In this document: piece after piece, positions 1 to 10,863 of the stretch | Numbering within the stretch: the stretch's first letter is position 1 | Layout: every line of letters starts with the position of its first letter | Assembly: GCA_963681505.1 (NCBI GenBank) | Contig: OY811972.1 | Span: forward strand, 12,884,102-12,948,101 | Direction of reading: 5' to 3' | Length of the DNA: 64,000 nucleotides | DNA from: Eunapius fragilis | Taxonomy: Eukaryota; Porifera; Demospongiae; Spongillida; Spongillidae | Made by a program: the position numbers and the translations under genes | Notes under the pieces: model-generated | What the model was told of the DNA's origin: nothing | Databases searched by the model: none | The model's input: only the letters and a program-made list of their open reading frames with translations

Positions 1-29
1 TTGCTTTCCATCACACAAAGTAATTTTTC

Positions 30-310
30 AACAAGTAAATAAAAAACCTTCTCTATGAGAAAGTTGGTGGGATATAGGATTTGAAGGCGATGGTGGTGTA
101 AAAAACAAAAAAACAAGGGTTTGTAATAGTAAGGGAAAATGTCATAGTCCAATATTTAACCCGTTTGTAGTATATACTATGATCGTGTGCTAAATACAGG
201 ACTATGATACTTTCCCTTACTATTACAAACCCTTGTTTAATTGCCTTTTACACCACCATTGCCTTCAAATCCTATATCACCACCAACTTTCTCATAGAGA
301 AGGCTTGTTT
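30..310. mobile_element. Foldback MITE, copy 1 (family FB-A)
   Basis: Two long arms (about 31-135 and 190-310) are near-perfect reverse complements around a short loop. Landmarks are the terminus ACAAGTAAATAAAA, the block GGTGGTGTAAAA and AAACAAGGG. The right end lacks the last A/T-rich bases seen in other copies, so it is slightly truncated. It has no coding capacity. Related copies lie at 7142, 29922 and 35245. No convincing target-site duplication is visible. Confidence 0.85.
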
Positions 311-600
311 CCTTCATTTTTTTCTTGGTTCATGCACATTATTCCGATGTGCAATTGATCCGTAGTGCATGTACCCATGCAGACTAAAAATGAACAGGAG
401 TCGTCATTGGGGCCAAATATTATCCATGAAACAATTGTGAGTACAAGTCTGATAACATGTTTAATATGCAACAAGGCACTTAATATAAACGGTTAATACA
501 GCACAGTACTTTTAATCGTAATAATAATGTACATTAATAGAATAAAAGTCCCCTGCTTTTCTCATTCAGTGCCTTTTTAAGCACTGCATCTGGACTAGCT
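311..600. other. Intergenic DNA, nothing recognised
   Basis: AT-rich sequence between the first foldback MITE and the next coding-like exon. I see no open frame with a recognisable motif and no repeat. Confidence 0.4.
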
Positions 601-772
601 TTACTGACAGCAGCATGTGCAGATCTGGTACACATTTTGCGCTAACCATGGTTGCGTCTTGCAAAAGGCATCATTTAACAGAACTAGTGAAGTGCTATTC
701 TTAAGAATAGCCTTTTCAAGGCCACCCTTATACTCGCTTAGTATGATATCCTTGGGTTTGTACAGAGAGTAG
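601..772 (-). pseudogene. Exon-like fragment of a Helitron-type N-terminal protein
   Basis: On the minus strand an acceptor (cactgtag) at 773-774 opens a frame that reads a lysine-rich stretch and then a cysteine cluster (QICTCC) before a stop near 601. In metazoan Helitron-like replication proteins a CxCC cluster follows an Arg/Lys/Tyr-rich repeat region. The Arg/Tyr repeat itself lies just upstream on the same strand at 1246-1437, so the two are plausibly pieces of one gene. No helicase or Rep domain is found nearby. The assignment is weak and rests on motif order only. Confidence 0.3.
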
Positions 773-1245
773 CTACAGTGAAAAAGGAAATGTGTACAGG
801 CAACATTATGTATGTGCAAAACCATACACCTAGGCTTGATAACTATACTCATTTAACCTCCAACACAGTTGCCCACTAAAAATGGAAAATTAGTTTCATG
901 CCATGCAATCACAATATCTGCTACTGTAGTAACCTCAGGTGTAACTGAAGCCATATCATTGCACTGATGATATCAGCATTTCATATGATTGCTGAGCTCA
1001 TATGGTTACAGTTACACAAATAATAGACACACTGCGTATGACATTTGCTAAATCTTGCGCTAGAGAGTTCAAACAATAACCATGCATCTGATCAGCAGCT
1101 GACACTGGAATGTAACTAAAGTCTATTCCAACATCATGTAACAGCACTGACAAAAGGCAACGCTTCTGCAACGTTCAACCAATGACATATTGTAAACCAA
1201 GCTAAGTAAGAGTAGGTAGCTACATTTACAAACCTTTGAATAACT
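773..1245. other. Intergenic or intronic DNA, nothing firmly recognised
   Basis: This lies between two minus-strand exon-like pieces of the same putative gene, so it may be intron. Several short open stretches have plausible acceptors, but none carries a domain I recognise. Confidence 0.3.
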
Positions 1246-1437
1246 TTATCGGTAGTACTCCTTCGATGGCCTCGTTTGGTTTTGCAGGATACGGTTAGCC
1301 TTCAAGCACTGAACTCTCTTTGCCAAGCAAGTAGATTCAGGACTCTCCCAATAACGTTGACTTTTAGCTGACCATTTCTTTTCTGGGTCTTCTTGATACC
1401 GCTTGCGTTCTTGAAGCACCAAAGTGTTGTATGCCAT
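1246..1437 (-). pseudogene. Lys/Arg-Tyr repeat protein fragment (Helitron-like N-terminus)
   Basis: The minus-strand frame contains degenerate heptad-like units of the form RYQEDPEKK then QRYWESPES, the same pattern found at 32080-32760 and 34290-34470. Such 'RY-x4-P-E' repeats are known from long N-terminal regions of Helitron-like and related element proteins in marine invertebrates. The reading runs toward a possible donor near 1233 (CAAAG followed by gtttgt). Only about 60 codons remain. It could also be an isolated exon of a cellular gene. Confidence 0.35.
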
Positions 1438-1977
1438 TTATTTTTACACAGCCAAATCTGAATTTCTGTAGCAGATATGTGACATATACGTATCATACAT
1501 GTAACATCCTATGTATGATGTATGTAATAACAATCTGTATCAAACCCTGTTGACAAATGTATGTAAAGTATATAATGTTACAGTCTCTATCAGGATTCCT
1601 TTACAGTTCTGTAACGTATAGTTTACATGTATGTACCATATAGTTATGACCTTTTGTAGAACCTCAGGGATAAACTACGTACAAAGGTTTTTGCTAAAAA
1701 AAAGTTGATGCACTACATAAACATTACAACAAAGCAAAGCATTGGTCCAGTCATGAAAATACACCAATGCACAGTGTTCAGCGTTCTCTCGCTCCAAAGT
1801 GCATGACTGTCTTGCGTTCTTACATCCACAAGAATCAGTACACTCTTGAACACGGAAACAAATCTGGAGATTCTTATAACCACCACCACCACCACCATCA
1901 TCATCATCATGTTCTTCCATTGGTTCGTTCCTTATAGCCTGAGGCATTGGCCCCTGTACTTTGCATGCCTTCTGTTG

Positions 1978-4130
1978 CTAAGCAACCTTCCAAGAAGACT
2001 TGATAGGTCCTATTTTCACATGCTTGCTGGCACCGTCTGGGGCGTGGTCAGAGGGGTGACTCAATGTCTGGGTGTTTGGTGGTAGCTTGTTGCTTGCCCT
2101 ACCAACAGATGCTCTTTTCAATGGTGGCGCGCTTCTTCCAATCCAGGCCTTTGTTTACCACTGTCCTGCGAAGGATGTGTGACCTGAGTTGATGTTACAC
2201 TGGTGGGGCATGGCCTGACAGGGAAGGTAAAAGTATCACCATGGCGACATTTATACTGTGGAGCAGCTTACTACGTGATTAGCTTGAACCGCACCCACTA
2301 CCACACCCATTGTAACCAACCTTCTTCAGCTCGTGGATCTGATGCTTAAGTTCAAGCTGTTTGGCTGTGTCCATGTAGTGGTCTACATGAGTCATGCAGG
2401 TATCCAGAGTCACCAGCTGAAGGGGCGGAGTCAGCTGGTGGGAGGAGGGCAGATTAAAGCCATAGTCCCAGTAAGGTGAGTGGGTGCACTAGGAACAGCA
2501 CACACACACATGACACACACACACATAACACACGCACACATACACATAACACACACACACATAACAAACACACATACCAGCTTTGGCTTTCTCAAGTTTG
2601 TCTTCAAAAGTAGCAATTTGACTTTGCACATCATTAAGTTGAGGTGTGGTGTGGCAGTCAGTGATCAAGTGATGGATGACCATCACCTAGTACTTGAGGA
2701 ACAGAAGACTGTCTTGCTCTGTTCCATGAGGGGACCATCATACTGACTGAGTACTGGCTGGCCATCCATTGACTGAAAACCATACTAAAAAAAGCAGCAC
2801 CATTGACAGTGGTCTGACAAAAGCAAAAATGAATTGCTCAGTACATGTTAAACACAGAGGATTTGCATGATTTACCTCATCATAAGGAGTGATTAATTCA
2901 ATAAATTCCCCTTGGTTGACAAGGAACAGATTTTTAGAAATTACCTCTAACACTGTAGTGCCAACATTACAACAGGTTTACCTGCTGCCTTAGCTTTAAA
3001 GCGATTTGAGTAGCAATTTCCTAAAGATAACAAGTACTCAATACGCATAAGCAATCAAACAAAACATTTTTACCTGTAGGTCCATCCTAACCGAGAAGTG
3101 TGCTCCTGTCAATTAGATAATATTCTGTGGTTGAGCAATAGTGCTCAGGATGCTAGCTCGATCAACTCAGACAGTCAGGGTCAAAATAAACTGCTGAAAA
3201 GTCAGGCACCATTTCTTTAACTGCACAAGATCAAAGAGCATCTCCAACTTAGCAAATACTCCATTACATGCAGCCTTCAATAAATAACATGACAATTTTA
3301 ATACACACTTCAGAAGTAACTTGTTTACCTTTTAAAAATTCTCACTATTTTACCCTTCACAGCACCAAGAAACAGAGTGGTAAAACTGAACACAGCCTGC
3401 TACAAACACTGTTGTTCCATTGATCAAAGTAGCTATAGGGGATGAGAGCTGAGGGTCATTATGCCAGCGTCTACATGATATATTTCTCTGTAAAATGAAA
3501 GTGTAAATTTAGTGAATAATAAGTCATAGTGTCTACACAATTACATGAACAGTTCTTCCGTTTCAACTGGATATCGTATCAATGCACTGGCTATGTCACA
3601 TCTACCAATGCACTGGCGTATGATACTGCCCAATGAAATAATAAAATGGTGTTCCGTCGCAGCCAACATTCTAAATTTAGTGTACATTGGTAGATTATGA
3701 ACATATTGGTAATAATACAACATACCTTTTGGGGGTAATTCCATCTCAGAGAACTGAAATCTCTTGACACTGGCAAGGCTAGAAGCTTTAATACCATGCT
3801 CTTTCAAAATAAACCACACAAAAGCTAAATTCCTTTCACCCTTATTTAAAAAGAAAAAAGGTAAAAAAAGGTGAAGAAGGAAACATATGTACCACAGGAT
3901 GGGGGCTTGTTAACCAAGAAAAATAGAAGAGCAAATGGGAATGTATGATAACAAGACAGTTTGAGATCCTCAAAATAGTTCTCAAATTCACCTCCTCGTC
4001 AATATTCTTTGCCTCACTTTTTCTATCACTTTCGCTGTTGTCATCTGCTGGGCCAATATGGCGTCTTCCACGAAGACATGTTGAGCATCAGCATTTGTTT
4101 CCTAAAGGATATGCAAATGGATGACAGCAG
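1978..4130 (-). CDS. Intron-rich cellular gene, coiled-coil protein of unknown function
   Basis: I do not recognise the product. At least eight minus-strand exons with canonical borders can be followed. The last is 1978-2214: acceptor ccctgtcag, Ser/Pro-rich, ending KSSWKVA then TAG. The others are 2321-2416 (96 nt), 2578-2686, 2876-2952 and 2982-3020, one ending at 3074, one about 3352-3470 and one about 3741-3840 ending at a GTATGT donor. A further acidic/basic exon lies near 3991-4100. The middle exons read as charged helix (for example QSQIATFEDKLEKAK), which suggests a coiled coil. The last exon needs a one-base shift near 2125, possibly an indel error. The 5' start is not resolved. It is the only block here that looks like an ordinary non-transposon gene besides the GTPase at 23.5-26.5 kb. 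Confidence 0.55.
2500..2577. repeat. (CA)n microsatellite with interruptions
   Basis: An imperfect CA/CACACA tract lies inside an intron of the coiled-coil gene, directly downstream (minus-strand sense) of the donor at 2577. Long His/Thr or Val/Cys frames through it are artefacts. Confidence 0.9.
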
Positions 4131-5229
4131 TTTGTAAACATCGCTCACTCAAATCGCAGGAACATAAGTTCTCAACTAAGATCAAATGGGAACGACGAGA
4201 CAGATGCCTTTAGCTTGTATAGTATTCACTTTCGAATTGGAATTCTTCATCGCAGGGCTCGCAACGAAATCCTATACAAAAAGCAAATTGGTCGGCCAAC
4301 TGTTTGTTATTGCCTAAATCACTTTTCGAGTCTTTCGACGCCATTACCACGTCCCTTTGGCTTTTTGTTCGTTCCGCGTGCAACAATAATTGATTTTTGT
4401 AAAAACATAGTCTGATTTGGACATGTTATCAGATTGATACAAGTATGAATACATACCTGATCCCAGGTGTTTGCAACCTGAGTCAGATATTCTTTATTGT
4501 TCCTTACATATTGCAATAAAACTTCTGAATCAGAATGATATTATTCGTCACACTTGAAACAGGATGATATACGTTTATGGTACAGATTGTAAATTGATAC
4601 ATATCTGATACAGATCATAAAGATTTGGCTGTGTAGATATCTAAAATTACATCTTACAAGTTATCTAATTATGCGTCCTACATGGACCGTATAATCCATT
4701 GTTTACCAAAATATAAAGCGGCTCTTCCAGCCTATTCTGAAGCTATTGGTGAAATTTTCATTGTTTAAAAGTGTTCCTGTCCCAAGTTATGCATTGACAA
4801 GAAGGAGACCTGTTCCGGGACTGGGTACGAGGATGGGCAGTACCCTATTGTTCTCTATAACTGCGCGGTTCTGTGATATAAAACAAAGACAAAAAGGCTC
4901 ATTTGTGACTTCTAGTTTGATTGCTATAACAAGCTAAATGATCCGATCATCGGAAGTCTTATTAGAGAGACGGGGCGCATATTTTTAATGAGATTCATAG
5001 TCGGGTCAAAACCTATATGGAAGTTTCTAGCGAAATTTCCAATGATCAGTAACACTCATGCAAATACATCTGTTGAACACATTAAGTACTTTGCACTTGG
5101 CTATCAAGGCCAATATTAGGCATAATTTGAAGTTTGAGCACAAATTATTGCTCAGGGAATTTAAAGCCATATTTTGGAATAAAGTCTGGAGGTTTTATCC
5201 TGACCCCAAGTCATGGTCTTAAACCACTG
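4131..5229. other. Intergenic DNA upstream of the coiled-coil gene
   Basis: No frame with a recognisable domain and no repeat was found. The part next to about 4130-4200 would hold the promoter of the minus-strand gene, but I see no clear TATA element at a defined start. Confidence 0.35.
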
Positions 5230-7030
5230 TGATATACCTGGTCAATTATTTCGTCCCCAGGCTAAACCACTTTTGAATTACCAGGATTTAAAGTTTCGAT
5301 GTTTTGTAATAACAATAATTATATTCACAGGGGCGTTCCCTTCCATAACTCCTGTAACCGTTGCAGTTTGCAGTTGTACATAGACCCACACATGTGGACC
5401 ACAATTGTGGACCACATGTGCGTATACAGGGTGTTTGCAAAAGAATGCAATGCTTTAAAATTCCTATAACTCAGGATTGAAATTAATTAACTGCTTGATT
5501 TAAATGTTGCAGTAGTTAGGCAAATACAAATTAAAATGAGCAGTAAAGTAACTATCAAAACCCTCATAAATTAAAATGTTCAAAGCCCTCTATTAACAAA
5601 GGTATTCAACACCGCGGTTTACGATAAATGATTTTAATAACTAGTAATAAGTAAGACATGATCTGGGTATGCAGTGGAACAGTACTGATTTCAAGTTCCT
5701 AGGTTCAATAGTGAGTTATTAACATTTAAGGCCATCATTTGCTTTAAAGTTATAATGTTTGATGTGATAAATATATTTAATAACCATCATAAATAAAATG
5801 AAGTACAAAACACTATTTGATTTGGTAATCGATTGTTAATGGTGCGTTATTAAAACTCAAAGTTAATAAAAACGTTGCATGTGGTCATGTACACATGTAG
5901 CTTTTCCAAGTTTGATTTGTTGTTTTGAATATTAACTACTAAAACGTCAAATTTCATAATTTTATCATCATTATTCTGCAGTTTATAAATCACGTTAAAA
6001 ATATGAATGTTGTAAATTTTTTTGTCAATTTAGTTAAGTGCAATCTATATGATTTTATCTTTTGAACTGCTAAACATAAACGAATTGTAACAATGGGGTT
6101 CGTATTTGACTAAACATGGTTATATTATGTAGTAATTACACCAAATATACATTGAAAGGTACAACGCTACTTCCAAACATTACAGAGGCGGTGTAACATG
6201 GTTATTGTAAGTTCATAAATTCATTTAGACTGACAATCGTATTAAAGAATTATATTCATTTAAAAGCGTTGTGCGCTTTTGCAAAGACCCTTGAGCACTT
6301 GATGGTTAATATAATAGTTAAGGCTAATAATTTCCTTGATTCAAGATGCCATACAGTATATTTGTAGAATAAAGTGATATTGCATAGCAAGCATCTATGA
6401 TAGTTGTTAAACAGCACACAGTGCAATACCAGAGTGGCAATCTAGATTTTAAAGAGTTATTTTCCTAAATAGTAAGTAGACACCAAATTGACCTATACTA
6501 TTTGAATAGCACTTCTCCACATAATACATTCATCGTCTTATGGCTTACGTAACCGCTCCATGAGTATGTTATGTAAGCCACAAGGCGATGAATATATTAT
6601 GTGGAGAAAGGATATTCAAATAGCATAGGTCAAGTTGGTGTTGACTTAACTATAACTCTTTAAAATCTAGATTGCTACTCTGGTATAATTGTGCTGCGCA
6701 CTGATTAACAACTATCGTAGATGCTTGCTATGCAATATCACTTTATTCTACAAAAATACCTTTTGGCAATCTTGAATCAAGGATATTTGCCTTGTTCTAG
6801 CTGTAACTACTGTATGAAGCGTCAAGCACTGAACTTGTATTTGTGCATGTGGTTCCAAATTGTGGTCCACATGTGTGGATCTACATACTACTGCAAAACT
6901 GCAATGGCTATGGGAATTAGGATGGAAATGCCCCATGAATAAGTATTGTTACTACAAAACATCAAACTTTAAATCTGCATAATTCAAAAGGGGATTGGCC
7001 TGGTGACGAAATAATTGAACTATATGTATA
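5230..7030. mobile_element. Foldback element of about 1.8 kb, asymmetric arms
   Basis: The outer arms (about 5238-5440 and 6836-7025) are reverse complements; both contain GTGGTCCACATGTG-type sequence and an ACGAAATAATTGA end. The inner arms (about 6330-6550 and 6560-6785) pair again around a centre near 6555. The left side holds about 870 bp between outer and inner arm that the right side lacks, so one arm has gained or lost DNA. It is very AT-rich, with no coding capacity. Confidence 0.75.
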
Positions 7031-7141
7031 GGCATATGAGATCAGTAGTTGGGTAAAGTTTGAACTAGATTAGAGAAGGTCATAGTTTTTTTTTGCTTGG
7101 CTAGACTCAGGCACTAAAGCAATACAATGGTTGCTATATAT

Positions 7142-7436
7142 ACAAGTAATAAAAACATTCTCTACACGAGAAGGTTGGTGGTATATAGGAATCAAAGGTG
7201 ATGGTGGTGTAAAAAGCAAGAGAACAAGGCTTCTGATTGAAAAGGAAAAATGAAATAGACCTATATTAGCATGCACATTTAAATATGACAACATGCTGCT
7301 AATATAGATCTATTTCATTTTTCCTTTTTGCTATCAGAAGCCTTGTTCCCTTGTTTTTACACCACCATCACCTTTGATTCCTATATACCACCAACCTACC
7401 AACCTTCTTGTGTAGAGAAATGTTTTTATTACTTGT
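7142..7436. mobile_element. Foldback MITE, copy 2 (family FB-A), complete ends
   Basis: It starts ACAAGTAATAAAAACATT and ends with its reverse complement. The arms of about 130 bp are nearly identical to each other apart from a short duplication (about 7 bp) near the right end. The central loop is AT-rich. The flanking bases do not show an obvious target-site duplication. Confidence 0.9.
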
Positions 7437-9417
7437 TTCCTAAATTTTTTTGGTGGATTTAGTATTGTATTTAGTACTTGAAACGCATAGAATCAGGTAG
7501 CATAAACGTCAACTTGTGCGATCATGACAGGTTTATTTTAGAATCTGCAATTCTGTTGAGGTGTGTACCAAATATTACACTAGTCCCCATACTATCTCCA
7601 TTGAGGAGCAAAGGATTGATAAAGGTTAAAAGCGAAGCCATATAATACATAGGATAAATGTACTCTAAGTAAACTGATCTCATGCTATAATCGGATAAAC
7701 CATGCACCACAATACATGACCAAATTGACGTAAGCGTTGTACACACATTTCAAACAGCGCATATTACTATAAAACGGAGAGACGCAAGATCTACCGCTGT
7801 AACTAAAACTATTCCTTCCATTTTAGCCATATACCATGCACGCCCATAATTTATCTATCCGACATTAATCGATGCCGTAACGTACCTTTGGGTGGTTGTT
7901 ATGGTGTTCCTTTTGGTACCGCGCTTGACATACGCACATTTGGCAGATCTGGCAGCATCTGGATCTTTCCACTTTTAGAAGCTCGAGTGGAATCAGAATT
8001 GTCCTTGAGATTGTATGGTAAAACCATCGAATTTGATAACGCTGGTTATTTTTTACTGGTGCGTCATGAACATTGTGATAGCTGATGAAATGTGCTATTT
8101 GTGATCAATACCAAATAACGTACTACTAGCTTCAGCTAATTGCCCAATCGGTTAGGCGTCTAACAGACACCTGACACAGATATAACGCAGAACTGTACTC
8201 CTTTTTGATATTACTCGATTGCCACTAAGAGCGAAGTGACCCGACTCTAGGGTGTCCCGCTAGACGCGAGTGATGTTTTTAAATGACATTCATGATACTG
8301 CAGGATTCCTATATAGACCCTACTTGTGTAGGTTCCGATGTACATGTCCTAAGCAGCAAGCACTATATTGAACAATGCATGATGATTACCAATTGATATT
8401 ACCACATACTGCATATTTTTAAAGGCATATGGAACAAGAAAGTTGAATGCACATCGGAGTATGATCATGCATGAAACCTAACATACATGTACTTGTAATG
8501 GCCCTCAGCTGGTGGCACGGTGTGGACTGGTTCCAACAACTGAATCTGTCACATGATCCGTGTGTGTGTGTGTGTGTGTGTGTGTGCGTATTTTGCTACA
8601 TTTACACTCAGAGGTGAGCATGTGGACATCTGCAGTAAGTAATATGTGATCTAATTATATCTCGCCATTATTTTCTTCAGCTCGCGGTAAAATCAGCATG
8701 ATTTGCATTTAAAACCAGACACACTATGGAATGTGTAATTCTAGCTCACAATCACTGTAACTCAGCCACTTAACCATTTAACATCAGAATATATTTATTT
8801 AGCTATAGTAGAGTTGTCCAATAACAACTAAATGAGGCAGCAGGGTAATTTTCGGTAGCTGGAAGGGGGTTTCAACAACAAAATCTGAAGCCATGAACAT
8901 GAGAAACTTCAAATTGGTATTATTTTTCGAAGGGTCTGGAAGAATTAATTGGTAATGGTAAAGACATTTTTGATGCAGGTGTGTGTATCTCAGCGGGAAT
9001 CGGTTAAATACCACATGCTTTTATAAAGTGGTGGTTGATGTTTGTGACCAAGAAACACTCCTGTGTTTGCATAAATTCGGTGTATATGGTGCTCTAATTG
9101 AAAACTTACTCATGGATGTCTGAAAAGTATGAAAATACATGCTGAGAGTATAATAACTATCCTCACTGAGTTGCAGCATTTACTCTAGAATTACCTATGT
9201 TCTCCTGAATGAATTTTGTGTTTAGGAAAATTGCGCTAGGTTAATTGCACACATGAACAGAGGGAATTGAATAACAATGTTCCAATTAGACCACCGTATA
9301 CACCGAACTTACCCTCATGTGAATGTTTCTCAGTCACAGTCTCAGTCACAAAAAATCTATCAAAGCATGAGGTATTGAAACACATGAGTTACAGGAATTT
9401 TGAGCTAGAATCCTAAA
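7437..9417. other. Intergenic DNA with a (GT)n tract at about 8563-8586
   Basis: The only clear feature is a short GT microsatellite. A minus-strand open stretch ending CACCCAAAG at a gtacgt donor (7885-8085) could be an exon but carries no recognisable domain. The rest is featureless. Confidence 0.35.
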
Positions 9418-9436
9418 TTGCATAGTGTGTCTGATT

Positions 9437-10199
9437 TTACAGGCTTGGACCTGCACCTTGACAATGCTGAGTGTCAGGTTGCCCTTAGATGGTGGCTGGG
9501 TCTTGACACCTCGGGAGGTTCCACTTGCCCTTTTTGCCCTGACACTGCCCTTGACCCACTAGGTCACCATGCAGCCACTTTCAGACATGGTGGGAATGTG
9601 GTTTCACGGCATAACCATTTGCGTGACATTTTTGCAAACTTCTGTCGCCGTGCCCACCTCTCTGTTAAGGTTGAAGCGGGATATGGCTTATCTAGGGACC
9701 ATATTAACTCCCGGCCTGCAGACATTCTAGTTCAAAGTTGGGACAGAGGAAAGCCAGCAGCAGCCTTTGATGTCATAGTTGCCTCACCTCTCACTCCTGC
9801 TGTCCTGAATGAAGCAAGTATTTCTGCAGGGGCAGCAGCCTACGGGGCAGAAAATAGGAAACATGCCACTAATGATACAAGGTGCCAGGAGTTGGGGTGG
9901 ATGTGTATTCCCCTGGCAGTTGAATTGTATGGAAACTGGGGGAAGGAAGCACAGTGCGTATTTTCACGTTTGGCATCCCTACTTGCTGTCAGCCAGTCCA
10001 GTTTCAAACCCAAAATGGTTGCTGAAATTTATGGACGCCTCAACCTGTCACTGGTGAGGTCTGTGGCAAGGGCCATCATGGGAAGGGAGTTAGCTCATGA
10101 ATAGACTTTTTGTTTAGTTTACAATAGTGTAGTGTATTGTAGATAGTTCTTTGTTCTTGTGAGTGGTGTACTATTCAATAATAATAATAATAATAATAA
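9437..10199 (+). mobile_element. 5'-truncated non-LTR retrotransposon copy A (endonuclease end)
   Basis: An open frame from about 9437 to 10104 encodes only the C-terminal part of the family-1 retrotransposon protein: the CPFC...HH zinc knuckle and the RPADIL...FDV restriction-like endonuclease core. One zinc ligand is changed (TFRHGG where related copies have TCRHGG). It is about 60-70 percent similar to copy C by eye, so it is a separate, older lineage. It ends in a short 3' UTR and an (AAT)n tail at 10178-10199, which abuts copy B. The frame is still open over about 220 codons. Confidence 0.8.
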
Positions 10200-10850
10200 C
10201 GAATGAGTTCCAGATGGCTATTAGGTGGTGGCTGGGGTTAGATACTTCTGGTCAGTCCATGTGCCCATTCTGTCCTGATACTGCTCTTGATCCTCTTGTT
10301 CACCATGCTGTGACCTGCAGGCATGGGGGGGATGTGGTCACATGCCATAATTGTCTACGAGATGAGGTATTTGACCTTTGTCGTCGTGCCCACCTAAGTG
10401 TGAGTGTGGAGAGAGGTCATGGCCTTACCAGAGACCTTGCCCACACCAGACCTGCTGACATCCTCATTGCTGGCTGGGACAGAGGCAAACCTGCGGCACT
10501 AGACCTGACCATTACCTCACCACTCTGCTCTGTCATCTTGGGTGAATCATGTCACCAGGCTGGTGCGGCAGCCCTGGCAGCAGAGACCCGCAAGCTCCAC
10601 TCCAATGGACCCAAGTGCCAAGAGTTGGGCTGGTCCTGCATCCCATTGGTAGTGGAGACTTATGGCAATTGGGGCAAGCAGGCACATGATACCTTCTCCA
10701 GGCTGGCATCCTTCCTAGCCATTCTAGTTGTGGCTGAAATTTATAGCCGGTTGAATGTGGTCCTGGTTCGGTCCATTGCTAGAGCCATCCTGGCCAGGGA
10801 GCTTCCACCCTCCTAACTTGCTATTAATAGTTTAGTTGTACTTAATAATA
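10200..10850 (+). mobile_element. 5'-truncated non-LTR retrotransposon copy B
   Basis: It starts abruptly inside the coding region (same point as 13702 in copy C) directly after an (AAT)n tract, and is almost identical to copy C through the zinc knuckle and endonuclease. A deletion of roughly 27 bp near 10727 removes the HQSSPK segment. The stop is at 10814-10816, then the same 3' UTR, then TAA repeats that run straight into the start of copy C. The high identity means a recent insertion by the same lineage. Confidence 0.85.
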
Positions 10851-10863
10851 ATTGTTAATAATA

